Source: Spisula solida (Eukaryota > Mollusca > Bivalvia > Venerida > Mactridae). From it: 64,000 bases of DNA. Shown one piece after another: positions 32,930-43,878 of the stretch. How positions within the stretch are numbered: position 1 is the first letter of the stretch; every line of letters begins with the position of its first letter. The notes beneath the pieces were generated by a model, which was not told the DNA's origin, made no database searches, and worked only from the letters and a program-made list of their open reading frames with translations. The DNA lies in assembly GCA_947247005.1 (NCBI GenBank), contig OX365962.1, positions 10,885,201-10,949,200 on the forward strand. The letters are read 5' to 3'. Made by a program: the position numbers and the translations under genes.

Positions 32930-33430
32930 TTGACGGATCGAATGAACAAGACGTACGCACCTGCGATTCCAGCCCTCGTATTACTAAAAGAACAGTTTCC
33001 ACACACAAAAATCAATAAAGTTTGGCAGATCGAATAAACAAGGTGTACGCACCTTTGGCTTCAGTCGCGATTTACTTTAATAACTAGATCATTAAAAATC
33101 ATTACACGAGGACGGATCGAATAAACAAGATGCAGTACGCACCTATGGTTACAGCCCCGATGTACTTTAATAACTAGATCATTAAACATCAATACATGAG
33201 GAAGGATCGAATAAACAAGACGCAGTACGCACCTATGGTTACAGCCCCGATTTAGTTGAATAACTAGATCATTTAAAAATATGTAATATTGACGGATCGA
33301 AAAGAACCGGTGCTTGAGCCTATGGGTACATGTATAATCCATAGACGGCGGGTAGAGCCTTTATATAATTAAAATAATCACTACAGTTTGACAGATCGGA
33401 AATAAACAAGATGTACGCACCTTTGGTTAA
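32930..33430. repeat. Degenerate tandem repeat, about 90-bp unit
   Basis: About six diverged units with 'ggatcgaataaacaaga', 'gtacgcacctatggttacag' and 'taactagatcatta' spaced 86-100 bp. The minus-strand 93-codon frame is its translation. Confidence 0.75.
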
Positions 33431-34387
33431 AGCCCGGATGACAAGTGTTAATGCAAAGGTAACAAATACAATCACATTATGCTGAATGTTCATATTTTTA
33501 ACATGTTACACTTGGAAAAAGAATGCCCTGGGAACTTAATAGACGACATTTTATCTCTCAATGTACTAAACGACCAGATAACGTCATCTATGAGAACCTT
33601 TCTTGTTTTTATGAATTACTGACAGATGGCACCGTTAGACAACGGGGCAGTAGTTGAATAAGGGGCCATTAAGGGCAATCATATGGACTACACTTACCGA
33701 TGAAATTTAGATCGCTTTGATTATTTCCGTATGTAAGCGCGTGACGTGTTTCCTTTCTCTCCAATTCAAGATGGCGGACGGACAGCCATCTTGGATTTCC
33801 TCAATACTTGTAAAATGAATTTCTTTAGATCTGCAATATTTGGTTTGTTCTTTAACTTAACATGTTATTTGAATCTCTTCAAGGATTTCCAAATCGTGCT
33901 CAGAAAACGTTCTGGTTCAGAGTACAGCTAAGAGTAAGATACTTTTTGTAACCAAAGGGAGTTAACTACTGTGAAAAGTTGGCTATCAATCAACACAGTA
34001 TATTTGTACTATACTTTGCCATGCACTGTAACCCTATTTTATACAAAGTGATGTTATATTCCTCAAATCTAGTGCATGAATTGGAGATATTTTGAAGGCT
34101 TAGGTCAACGATATTTGAATTATAAGTATGTATTCACGTTGGCCTTGTCTACATGATGGTTCATACAATTTCACGATATTTATGCTAATTATATGCTAAT
34201 TGAACAATGCTTACGCAATTTACTTCCTTGTTTGGTCCTAAATTATGTTCTAGTTGTGTCACCTAGCAGTGTAGCGCATACATAAATACGCTTGCATTGT
34301 GAGACTATTCTATATTCGGGGCGTGAAGGAGTGTCATGGCATGCTATAATTTATTTCTGTACTCAATTCCACGAGCGCTTACTGTTA

Positions 34388-34515
34388 GTGTGCCTCCGTA
34401 ACTCAATGGTTAGAGCGCTTATCGTCTAATCTGGCGACCCGGGTTCAAATACGGGTGGAGGCACTCATATGCCTACCATATTTCAGCAGAAAGTTGACTG
34501 GCAAATAGAAGCTAT
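34388..34515 (+). mobile_element. tRNA-derived SINE family 2, copy 2
   Basis: 'gtgcctccgtaactcaatgg'..'ttagagcg' and 'gggttcaaatacgggtggag', body matching 27478-27605. Followed at 34528-34600 by a fragment of SINE family 1 ('tctcgggttgaacccaggcc'). Confidence 0.8.
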
Positions 34516-34647
34516 TCTCGGCATTTTTACTTCGAGTGCTAGAGGTCTCGGGTTGAACCCAGGCCGCTACATACCAAACTCGTTAAAACTGGTGCTACTA
34601 TATCTACTACTTTTACTTTTATTCCTCTATCAATTTCGTTTGTTTCT

Positions 34648-34888
34648 GGGTACTGTTTTATCAAAGCACTTACGGCAACATTAAACTAATGTTCAAATTT
34701 AAATTATTTTACAACTACCGTAAATTGTGGTAAATAGATCTGCAGTACTATCATCAGTTCACGATTCAATTAATGAACTTCTACAAGCAATATCTGTCCC
34801 CGATTTGCAGTTAATAAAGAATTATTAAGAATAGGAACTTGAACGTAAGTTTAAAAATTCCGTTAGTACTTAGATAAAAACAGTACCC
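34648..34888. mobile_element. Foldback element, GGGTACTGTTTTATC family, copy 1
   Basis: Left 'gggtactgttttatcaaagc', right 'gataaaaacagtaccc'; inner 'acttacgg'/'ccgttagt' also pair. Second copy at 52754-52997. Confidence 0.75.
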
Positions 34889-34899
34889 TTGCAAATGCA

Positions 34900-36980
34900 A
34901 ATATGACAGGGTAGTCTCCATATGAATGGAATACTGTTGACCAGTGGTACTCAAAACTATATTATTCATGATTAGTCATTTAACCTGTGATTCCTTGATC
35001 ACAAAGCAGAAATTCTAGCCGCTTGACCATCAGGGTCAGTATATATTTAAGGGGACATGTCATGTGTTTTTTCTCAAAAATATGTTTTTCCTAAAATTGC
35101 CATTTTCACCCATACGAGGTTTTCGAAGAACACGGACGATCATAGAAACATGATTTAAAATTATCTGAGTGTACTATTTGAGTGTAAGTTATATAGAGAG
35201 TCTATATATAGGGTAAACTCAGTTAGTACACTAAGATAAGTTGAAACCATGCGCCTACGGGGTCGATGTGCCGTTTTGAAATAAACGAAGCAGCCAAATG
35301 CTGTAATTCTAAAATGACCAGGACAACAACCGAGCAACAAGGACAATCGTTGAAATAAACAGCTAATAAAAGGACACAGTGACAATAATAGTTTTATAAT
35401 TATTTTCCCTAAGTTTGTGAAGATGTCGATGCATCCTCTTTAAACCATTATACGTCTAATTATTAACCTGTTTTTGAAATCACAATTGCTTTTATCTTAA
35501 TACCACAGACGTTCATTAGCAAGGTGTGGAAACTTTATTATTTACGTCGCCAGTTCTGACTTCATTCCGTGAGAATATAAAAATATGGCGCGGACAGATG
35601 CACCTAAAATTGTGGGGTCAGAGGTCTAAATATGGAGCGGTTAGATACATTAAATCTGGAGAGGTAAAGTGGATGGTTTAAAATAACAGCGCTAGCCTTT
35701 AGTCGGAACAGGAATAGTAACGACTTAGGTTTATTTTGTTGGTAACCCCATTTATTCTCCCCGTCTATTGGTTGTATAGGGGTCGGAGAAACCGACGGAA
35801 CAGGAATAGTAACGCCTTATTTAACTTCCGGTCTTATTTATTCCGCGATTTAACGTCGTTTCTCAATAGTCCCTTTTTGTTCTATACGGCGACCGATTCC
35901 CCTAAGTTTTCTTGGACTGTATCCTAATAAACACCAGTACTAACGTACTGTTCACAAGGAAGCAGTTACAGCTCCACATGTGGAGGAAATTCGATAATGA
36001 TATCGAAAGTTCATGAACAGTTCTTGCCGCGATCATGAATCCAACCCGTATCGCTGGGTTTCAAACCTATCGTACCAAACCACTGCACAAGGACAGCAGA
36101 TGCAGTTTAGTCAAGTTATGCTATTAAACTTTAGACTTATAACACTGACTTCATTCCATAGGGACATTTTGAATGCACTTGCTATTCCTGATGTCACATC
36201 CCGTTTTATGTCATTAGTTTCAAAATGTATACATTAAATACATAGAGAAAAATCTTAGATGATATTTTGAAAAAAAGCTTATGTTGAAAGGACAATTAAT
36301 AAAATAGTATAAACTTAACAACTTATAGTTGAGAAACTAATCTTAAAACAACATCTGTCTGCCCTAAACTGCAATTATTATTATATCCCAACCATCAGTC
36401 ATTTTTGTATTAAATACAGTACAACCTCTTTAAAGTACCACCCTTTGGGAGCTGCTAATATTGGCCGTTATTTAGAAGTTGTTGTTCTAAAGAGGTTAAC
36501 TTCATAGTAGTTGTAGGCTTACGGGAATTTTGAAGGTTTTGTTATACTAAAATAGAGCTTGTTGCTATACGGAGGGCTGCTCGGTACATCAGAAACCACT
36601 TGATAGTGAATGTGATAGTGTAATATGGTAAGAAGATGTGTAGGATTAAACCGGTTCTCGTACCAGGAACTCTTTACTTAATGGGCGAATAGTTTACCGA
36701 CTGAAACTATCAGGCCGCATACACAAGTTTCATCACTTACCAGGAATCATATTATCTCCGCACAACTATCATTATTTTCCGGGCGCGGCTGCCAATTAGT
36801 TTATGGAAACTGCCAAATTAGAAGTACTAAGTACACCAAGGGAGACAATCTGGTATGTCGGCAATTCTTCCAAATAATGTATTTACCTCCCTTGAAATGA
36901 CAAAAATCGACAGGTACACTGAATTGACATATCGGCCTAGTATCACATTGACAGAACGTTAAGATAAGACAATTGTTGAG
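34900..36980. other. Repeat fragments, no gene supported
   Basis: Contains tRNA-like minus-strand fragments near 34980-35040, short foldback remnants near 35160-35250 ('ctgagtgtac' and 'gggtaaactcag'), and a one-armed 'acagtacaacctctttaaag' pogo-like remnant at 36418. The open frames lack supporting context. Confidence 0.45.
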
Positions 36981-37000
36981 TAGTAGAATAACGACTATAC

Positions 37001-37067
37001 CTGTCATGTATGACATCAATATGAGTCGTATCACGTAGAGCAAGTGTAACATGCACTGCATAATCAT
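37001..37067 (-). CDS. Candidate first exon (signal peptide) of gene B
   Basis: Minus-strand ATG, 22 codons and one base before donor 'acag|gtatag', phase 1 as the exon at 28497 requires. Residues M-I-M-Q-C-M-L-H-L-L-Y-V-I-R-L-I-L-M-S-Y are strongly hydrophobic but with an Arg in the core, unusual for a signal peptide. The 8.5-kb intron this implies is similar to intron 1 of gene A. An alternative donor lies downstream at about 36888. Weakly supported. Confidence 0.28.
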
Positions 37068-37199
37068 ATTTTTCAAGGGAGTTTGAATTTTCGTTGATAG
37101 TTAGTGATAGACCCCCGACACTATTTAGTTTCCAGAACAGCGTCACATACCACTGCTACGAGAAACCGTCTTCAAATGTATAAATGTACTACCTTTTAG

Positions 37200-37400
37200 G
37201 AGACCCTTAAGAAGTCAAACTAATAATCTACCAGAATATGCTTTGGTAAAACAGTGCGTTTTTAGCGCTTTCTTGAATGACGATAGTGTTTCACTACCTC
37301 TGAGTGCTGTTGGCAGTGCATTCCAGAGCGTCGGTGCTGCAGCCATGAATTATGCACCAGATCGAGCATAAATCGACGTCGGAAACGAGTTTTTTGTCAC
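37200..37400 (+). mobile_element. Transposon-derived coding remnant
   Basis: A short plus frame reads S-L-P-L-S-A-V-G-S-A-F-Q-S-V-G-A-A-A then stops after P-D-R-A. I recall this kind of motif as a common dispersed repeat in marine invertebrate genomes, but cannot name the family. Not an intact gene. Confidence 0.35.
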
Positions 37401-38229
37401 ATTTATTTGTAAACAAAGTATAGTCTAGTAGTGGAACTTGAAAACAATATCGTCAGCGGACTATACGATTATGAATCAATTTCAAAATTCGCAGGTTTTC
37501 TTGTCCTGATTGAATAACTTACACATAAATATGATAAATGATAGTAAAACATTCATTATATAAAGCTATATATACTCTTTTTATAGTAACACTGCAAAAC
37601 TAAATGATTTGTTATCAGTATTTTTTTGCATTTGTGTTTTTACTGCCTACAACAGGGAAAAATGAATGTCCCAGTACCATAGTGTTATGCTTTTTATGTT
37701 GTCATATGTTATGAGACAAAACTTGTATGTGCATTTTGATGGTGAATATTTTTAAAGGAAATATGTGTTACAAAAAGCATAATAATGTCCTTATATTTCA
37801 TAATAAAACTAATAAATGTAATATAGCTGTTACACCATGGACAATCGACCTGACTGTTAACACATGACATCCTACTAGTTTTTTTTTACTAACTTATACC
37901 AAAGACTAATGATCATACCAAAGACAATTCTGTTTGTTCCCAAAAAAGTGTCGTTGTAACGAAAATATCGGTATAGTGAATTGATACAAAGAGCGTTTTA
38001 ATACTTTTGTCCCTTAAATATTGTGTCAGAATAATGTAGTTGTCAGTATATCGGGTGTCGTTATATCGAGACCTGACTGTAGTATGTATTTGTAACTATC
38101 GTAGTATAGTTTTTGCAATGCATGTCAATGTTATTTGCATCTGTTATGCCAAAGGCTTGCCGTGTCGATTTGACTAGAGACATTTGACAGACAAGAAATA
38201 CTTCATTTTTAGAAGGTAAATTTAGTGTA

Positions 38230-38325
38230 TTATTCCGCCGTCTGGGATCGAACCAGAGGCCTCTCGAACTGGACGCTATCTAGATTAACTTTCTCTAGCC
38301 TTTCGGGGGATGCCTTGAATGTTGA
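38230..38325 (-). mobile_element. tRNA-like SINE fragment
   Basis: The minus strand carries a B-box, 'ggttcgatcccagacggcgg', then a poorly matching rest. Probable SINE head fragment. Confidence 0.4.
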
Positions 38326-38880
38326 GAGATTGTCCGAATTTTGAAGGGTATGAGTCAATGAATACTAAATACATGAACGTTGTATTTGTGTTCATTGTTA
38401 TAATTATACGCTAACCCGGTGACACAGCTCTGTCAAACCCCCTAAAATATACATGTTAATCAACTACTACATACATAAATGTCTATCCTCTACCTCCAGT
38501 GATATAACAGTATCAATTATAAATCCTGTTTTATCATTAAGTTGTTATTATCTTGTAGTTAAAAGGATCGTGAAACTGTCAAAGTATCAAAAACGGTTAA
38601 TAAAAGTAATACATCATATGTAGCTGGCCTAAGGTCTTGACGTAACGTAGTTAGTCACCATGGCGACTTTGGGTACATACCAGCACTTCGTTATTTTGTA
38701 GTTTATTAATGTTTCGGATTTAACGCAAAATGATGAGTAAGTAATATTGCATTGTAATTACAAAGAATAATAATATTAAGTCAGACAGGGAAGGCCAAGC
38801 GACGAAAACATAAAAATACATACAAAGCTCAATGCCCACCTGAACAAGTAAATGGTCCGCTCAAGTCCAAGCTGTCGAAA

Positions 38881-39040
38881 AGCTGAATGAACTAGTTTCA
38901 GCAATCAAAAAGTTGAATGAACTAGTTTCAGCAATCAAAAAGCTGAATGAACTAGTTTCAGCAATCAAAAAGCTGAATGAACTAGTTTCAGCAATCAACA
39001 AGTTGAATGAACTAGTTTCAGCAATCAAAAAGCTGAATGC
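38881..39040. repeat. 30-bp minisatellite, five copies
   Basis: Units at 38881, 38911, 38941, 38971 and 39001 with a partial sixth. The plus translation is a decapeptide (L-N-E-L-V-S-A-I-K-K) with a helical look, the minus translation S-F-L-I-A-E-T-S-S-F. No splice sites or start context, so treated as non-coding. Confidence 0.9.
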
Positions 39041-39260
39041 CCAATCTGAATTACCTAATTTCAATAGTAAAACGGCTGAAATGCCTAGTTTTAGCCGTCA
39101 GAAGTTGACAAATAACAGTATTATTATTTAAAAATGCCATGCAGGTGTGCGGTAGTTTGTAAATACACACCAACGGTTAATGACATTTGTAACTGCACAA
39201 TATCAGTCGGACATACTTGAAAAAGTTTGACTTATATGCCATTCTGAATGCTCTTACCAT

Positions 39261-39488
39261 TACAGTAAAATCATTACTTTTCGAGGGAGTTTAATTTTCG
39301 TTGATTTCGTTGTTAATCTCGACCACGAAATGTAATGCCCACGATTGATCAAACTCTTAATTACAAAACATGGTTTTGTATACCCTACCATGTTTTGTAA
39401 TCAACGAGTTTACGACCCCATGAACATGGATTTTTATCAAATTCAACGAAATTTAATGCCCACGAAAATATGTAATTTTATTGTATTA
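39261..39488. mobile_element. TACTGTAAAATCA foldback family
   Basis: 'tacagtaaaatcattacttt' on the left and 'gcccacgaaaatatgtaatt' on the right are inverted; the centre has a smaller palindrome around 'aaaacatggtttt' and 'accatgttttgta'. Confidence 0.8.
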
Positions 39489-40189
39489 ATAGAAGTCGTA
39501 CAACTTTAAACCTAACGTCTTTGATTTATGCATTTTACACGAGAAAAGTTTGATAAGTACCCGTGGTTGGCTGCGGGGCAAACACTGTCATAGATGCTCG
39601 ACATCTTTCGCTGAACTGTCACTTCAAAAATAAATTGTTTTGGCTAAGATTTTGCCCGTAGCTATGATGGATTTTAATGTTGACTCATGCCGATCAGTTT
39701 AGTGCATTTTATTTCAAACTGCTAAGTTGTGCATATATCGACTGGTCGATTGGCTAATTTTTGTGTGAATTGGATTTTTACAGTTTATTAAGATATATTT
39801 TTCAAAATAATGGAGTTACATGAGTTTTATTTGTGAAATTACACGCTTTTTTGCTTTTATTTGTGTATTCAATTAATATTTCTTCTGAAAGTTACGAACG
39901 TGCAGATTTTTGGAACTAAATCATGGTTAAGTTGGCGTCCAGTATCCAGGGTAGGTAGACCTTCATAATTGTGTTTGTATTGAACAAATTTGTATATTCA
40001 ATGTCGTCAAATAATACTAATAACATTAAAAATATATAGCTAAATTTACCTATAATGCTATGAAGTTACTGAGACGCTCTGTAGCCATTGATGCAGTTGC
40101 TTCGTAAATTATTATTTATAAAATTTGTGAAATACTATGTCATGTGTTTGTATATTATTCATAATTATGTACTTGTATTATATATATGT

Positions 40190-40485
40190 TGTATCTGGAA
40201 GTGCCAGGAAGCTGTGTATCGGTGCTATACACCGGGCACATTAAAGAACCAGGCTGTCTAATCGAAATAAGAGCTAGGCGCACTTCTGCAGCGCCGGAAA
40301 TGCCTGCATCTAATGTCTCTCTCTCTCCCTTTAGGGCCTTTCTCTCAGTCTGTTCCTCTAGTCAGATCATGCTGTATCTGCACTGGTAGAGGATGCACCT
40401 GTACTCTTGTGGCTGCAACAATGTAAAGTACCTTTGAAAGTGCGCTCGCATGAAAAAGGCGCTATATAAATCTGGTATATTTATT
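40190..40485. mobile_element. GCGCTATATAAAT element, one-armed copy
   Basis: From 'atctggaagtgccaggaagc' to 'ggcgctatataaatctggta' it matches 29650-29950 closely, but lacks the left inverted arm. Confidence 0.85.
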
Positions 40486-40924
40486 TTATTTATTTGTAAA
40501 TTGGCCAAAATCATATAATTAATATCCAGTATCAATTGATAGAGCTGTTCGCCTTTAAGATAAAATGAACCATTTTGACATAATTGCTCTATCTCCAATC
40601 ACAAAAATATAAATAAATAAACACTTATTTTATAAATTTGAATTAATATTTAAAATCCATGCTGAATGCTGAATATTCACATATAATATTATCCACTCAT
40701 GTTGAAAGATAACAGATAGTTGTAGTTTGTTGGTTAGCGATCGACTTAGATGGTCATTTGAGCGTGGTCTATTTCTTAGATATGATAAAATTTGTCTTAA
40801 GTTTAAAATATTTCTAAGTAGCTATTCACAACATATCTTAAAGTTTTTTTGTTCTCAAACAGCCCATTTTTGTGTTAAATATCCAATGTTAACTAAGAAT
40901 TTCGTCGGTATTTAAGCTACGTAC

Positions 40925-40965
<41 letters not shown>

Positions 40966-41060
40966 TAATAATATAATAATAATAATAAAGACTTTATTTA
41001 ACGAGGAAACTTATTTGACAATATAAATGACAATCTACCATAAGATCCTCAACAATGAAC
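40925..41060 (-). mobile_element. LINE 3' end with (ATT)n tail
   Basis: (AAT)n at 40928-40988 is followed by 'aagactttatttaacgagga'; the minus strand thus reads AAATAAAGTC then (ATT)n, like the tails at 7978 and 58595. Confidence 0.6.
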
Positions 41061-43670
41061 AGTAGAACAAGAACATGAGTATATAGATGATACGGAATTG
41101 AAACATAAAACACACTGCCATTCTGCAGACATATATATATGGCTATACAATTCATGTATATTGAAGTAATGATTCTGACTAGCCAGTCATTAGATATTTA
41201 AGTAGCAGAAACATGGGGTGTTTCAAAATAAGATTTTATGTATCTTACTATTTAAGAAAGTTCTAAGATGAAAATAGGAGCTTTTTATTATGTGTTTAAA
41301 ACCGATTTTAAAGCTCGGAAATCACCAAGCAATGGGTAACAATGAAGAACCGCCCTAATATACGTATTAAATAATTCGTTTAGACCAAAAAACTTAGCAA
41401 TTTATCAAAACGTCATGCAAACGCACAGTTCAAGGGAAATAACCCGGTGTCGCATCCGGCCTAAAGCAACAGTAGAAGGTTAGGTGGAAACTCCGGACTC
41501 AGGATCCGGAATTCGTGAGACTACTATCACTGTGTTTGCTAGCGTTAGTGGGAAACACAGACTATAATAAAATGTAGCCGGTTAAATATGTGTGCTCTTT
41601 TTCCGACCGTTTTTAGCTACTTAGGACATCCAGTTAGATTTAATAGAGTTTAACACTTGTGTCTAGTTTTATGGGCTATTTTGATGTAACGCATGCATTA
41701 ACGATCAAATATATCACGTGTTTAATTATTATTTTATATCATAATGAGCTATATACAATACATATTTTATTACATTTTACATGTATTATCAATTTGCGAG
41801 GGGCAGTCAATAAGTTACCCTGTTTTGTTTAGTCGAACATCATTATCATTATTATAAACTGGAGGGGCGGTCAAAAGGCTCCCAGATTTGTCAGGCTAGT
41901 AGAATATATGTAAATCATTATTATTGTTACTATACCAATTACGCGGGACAGTCAAAAAGCTCCCAGATCTGATCTATTAGATAAACTATATAATTAATCA
42001 TAAGCATCTATTATGATTAAAAAAGCAATGTATGGTGTAAATAAAAAGATAAATATTGCCAGTGTAGTTTACAAGCGCATGAAAGTTGAATTATTGACAG
42101 CTACTTTCTTACCATTGACTTTGACAGACAGCTGTATGGTGATGGACATTTTGATAACTTCATACTTTTAAAAATATTTGACATGTCTATGAACAAGTCC
42201 AATCCAACGAGGGCACAACGTTTACGCTATTGGTGATACAGTATAACCGCGGGCGTGTTCAGTTCATGTAAATGTAACTTTAATTGGGATTGAACACGCT
42301 GTAAATGTACATCAAGCCACATCGTCACCACATGTGTTTACCCCATAACCGTTAAAATTAAATTAAAATAAAATCCAAACATCGGTAACATGAAAAACAT
42401 CGGTAACATGACTAATAAGTCACACTTGTGTTAGGCTCGGTTTTATCTCCATTGTCCATTTGTCCTTCATGTCTTGCTTCCTTTCAGCCTCCCTCGTTCG
42501 TTCGTTTGGGGAGACTCGAACACAGGTTTTCTTAGGTAGCACAATGAACAGGGGGGAGATAAATGTCATAGGGTGGTTGAACGCCTGAATTGATGAAAGC
42601 GGTCCTCGAAAACTGGTTATTTAACTTATAAACGGGCTGATACTATAACTACAGGTATTTGACACTAACACGTTACTAGCGTTTAATGTGTCTGATCTAT
42701 TGGCCATACTGTACTTATAAAGAGATGTCAACTGTCTACTGAACACAGTTCACCATTGCCTTAAAACTATCACTACATGTGTATCAACGGTTACATGATG
42801 TAATGCATAAAGTAAGCGACCGAAAAGGTTTATGCGCTTTTCTAAATGCATACATGTACGCATACATGTACATTTGTATCTGAACCACAATATGTCATTC
42901 AAATAAACGCTAATTATAATGCTCCTAAAACACTGGTCAAGTATGTGTGACATGCATGCATTACGTCATCGGTATTACGTCATTGTAATTTGTAAGGCCA
43001 GTACAATGTATAGATAGCAAACAACAAATGAGTAATGTCTACCCTTACTATAGCGGAATGAAAGACGGTGTAAGTTTTGTACGATAGTGAAAGTCCCGCG
43101 TTATGGTGGTTGATTGATGCAATGTCGTATTTTCGCTTTTTCTCCACAAAAATGTGAAAATGCAACAATGTAAAGATACGACAAAGTCGACTTTTTCGCA
43201 TTCTTACATTTTCGCTTTGTTGTGGCTAAAAAGCGAACATACGACATGGCATAAGTTAGCCACCATACCATGCTTATAGCGACGACACAATATTACACCC
43301 GCATTTTTTAATCCTAGAACATTCAGCACAAGCTCGGATAAAGGAGGTTACGACAACCATAAATATTCGATTATGGTCTTCAAAAGTTTTTAATATCGGC
43401 CATTAGAGCTGCGTTTTATACATGTAGGTCAGACCGCGACTGTTCCAATACATCATGTACCACTAGTCGACTATATCCAGCGCTTCCTCTTTCATGTTCG
43501 AGTGTCCTTACGTGACGTCATCGAATGATTCGTATTTCGTATACACGTACATATTGGTTAGAAAACCTTTGCATTTTGAGAGTGATGCCCTTGGAACAAC
43601 TAACTATACTTTCTATAAAATATATCCATCATCTTTTATGGAATACATTGATTTAATTTGAACATGTTTT
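41060..43670. other. Presumed upstream region of the sushi gene, nothing recognised
   Basis: I looked for a plus-strand signal-peptide exon ending in phase 1 and found none convincing. The stretch 41800-41970 has loose repeats of 'cagtcaa(t)aag(t/c)' type. No RNA gene seen. Confidence 0.4.
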
Positions 43671-43677
43671 TTTGCAG

Positions 43678-43878
43678 ATTGTCCGGATATTAAAGGAGTC
43701 TGGAATGTAAACGGCACTAGCGGAAATGACACAGTTGGTGACGTCACATTGAGTCAAAGCGACACAGGCCCGTATATTCACTTCATATGTCCAGAAGGAT
43801 CTCACGTGATTGGTCCATCGAGAATCACGTGTCTTCAGGGTGGCGTTTGGGATGACACTACGAGGCCAACTTGTTCGA
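43678..43878 (+). CDS. Sushi/CCP domain exon
   Basis: Acceptor 'tttttttgcag', donor 'tcga|gtaagt', 201 nt, phase 1 on both sides, the usual layout for a shuffled CCP exon. Reads C-P-D-I-K-G-V-W-N, then F-I-C-P-E-G-S, I-T-C-L-Q-G-G-V-W and R-P-T-C-S: four cysteines and the conserved Trp before Cys4. Confidence 0.9.

Noticed and set aside
33746..33931. Plus frame with hydrophobic M-N-F-F-R-S-A-I-F-G-L-F-F
   Set aside because: No phase-1 donor before its stop, and it begins in a repeated 'caagatggcgg' motif.
36888..37067. Longer version of the candidate gene B first exon ending at 36888
   Set aside because: The donor there is part of 'aagggaggtaaat', a string also seen at 14399 and likely a repeat; the earlier donor at 37001 gives a simpler signal peptide.
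40139..40240. Plus-strand M-S-C-V-C-I-L-F-I-I-M-Y-L as signal peptide for the sushi gene
   Set aside because: The frame runs into the one-armed foldback element without a usable phase-1 donor.
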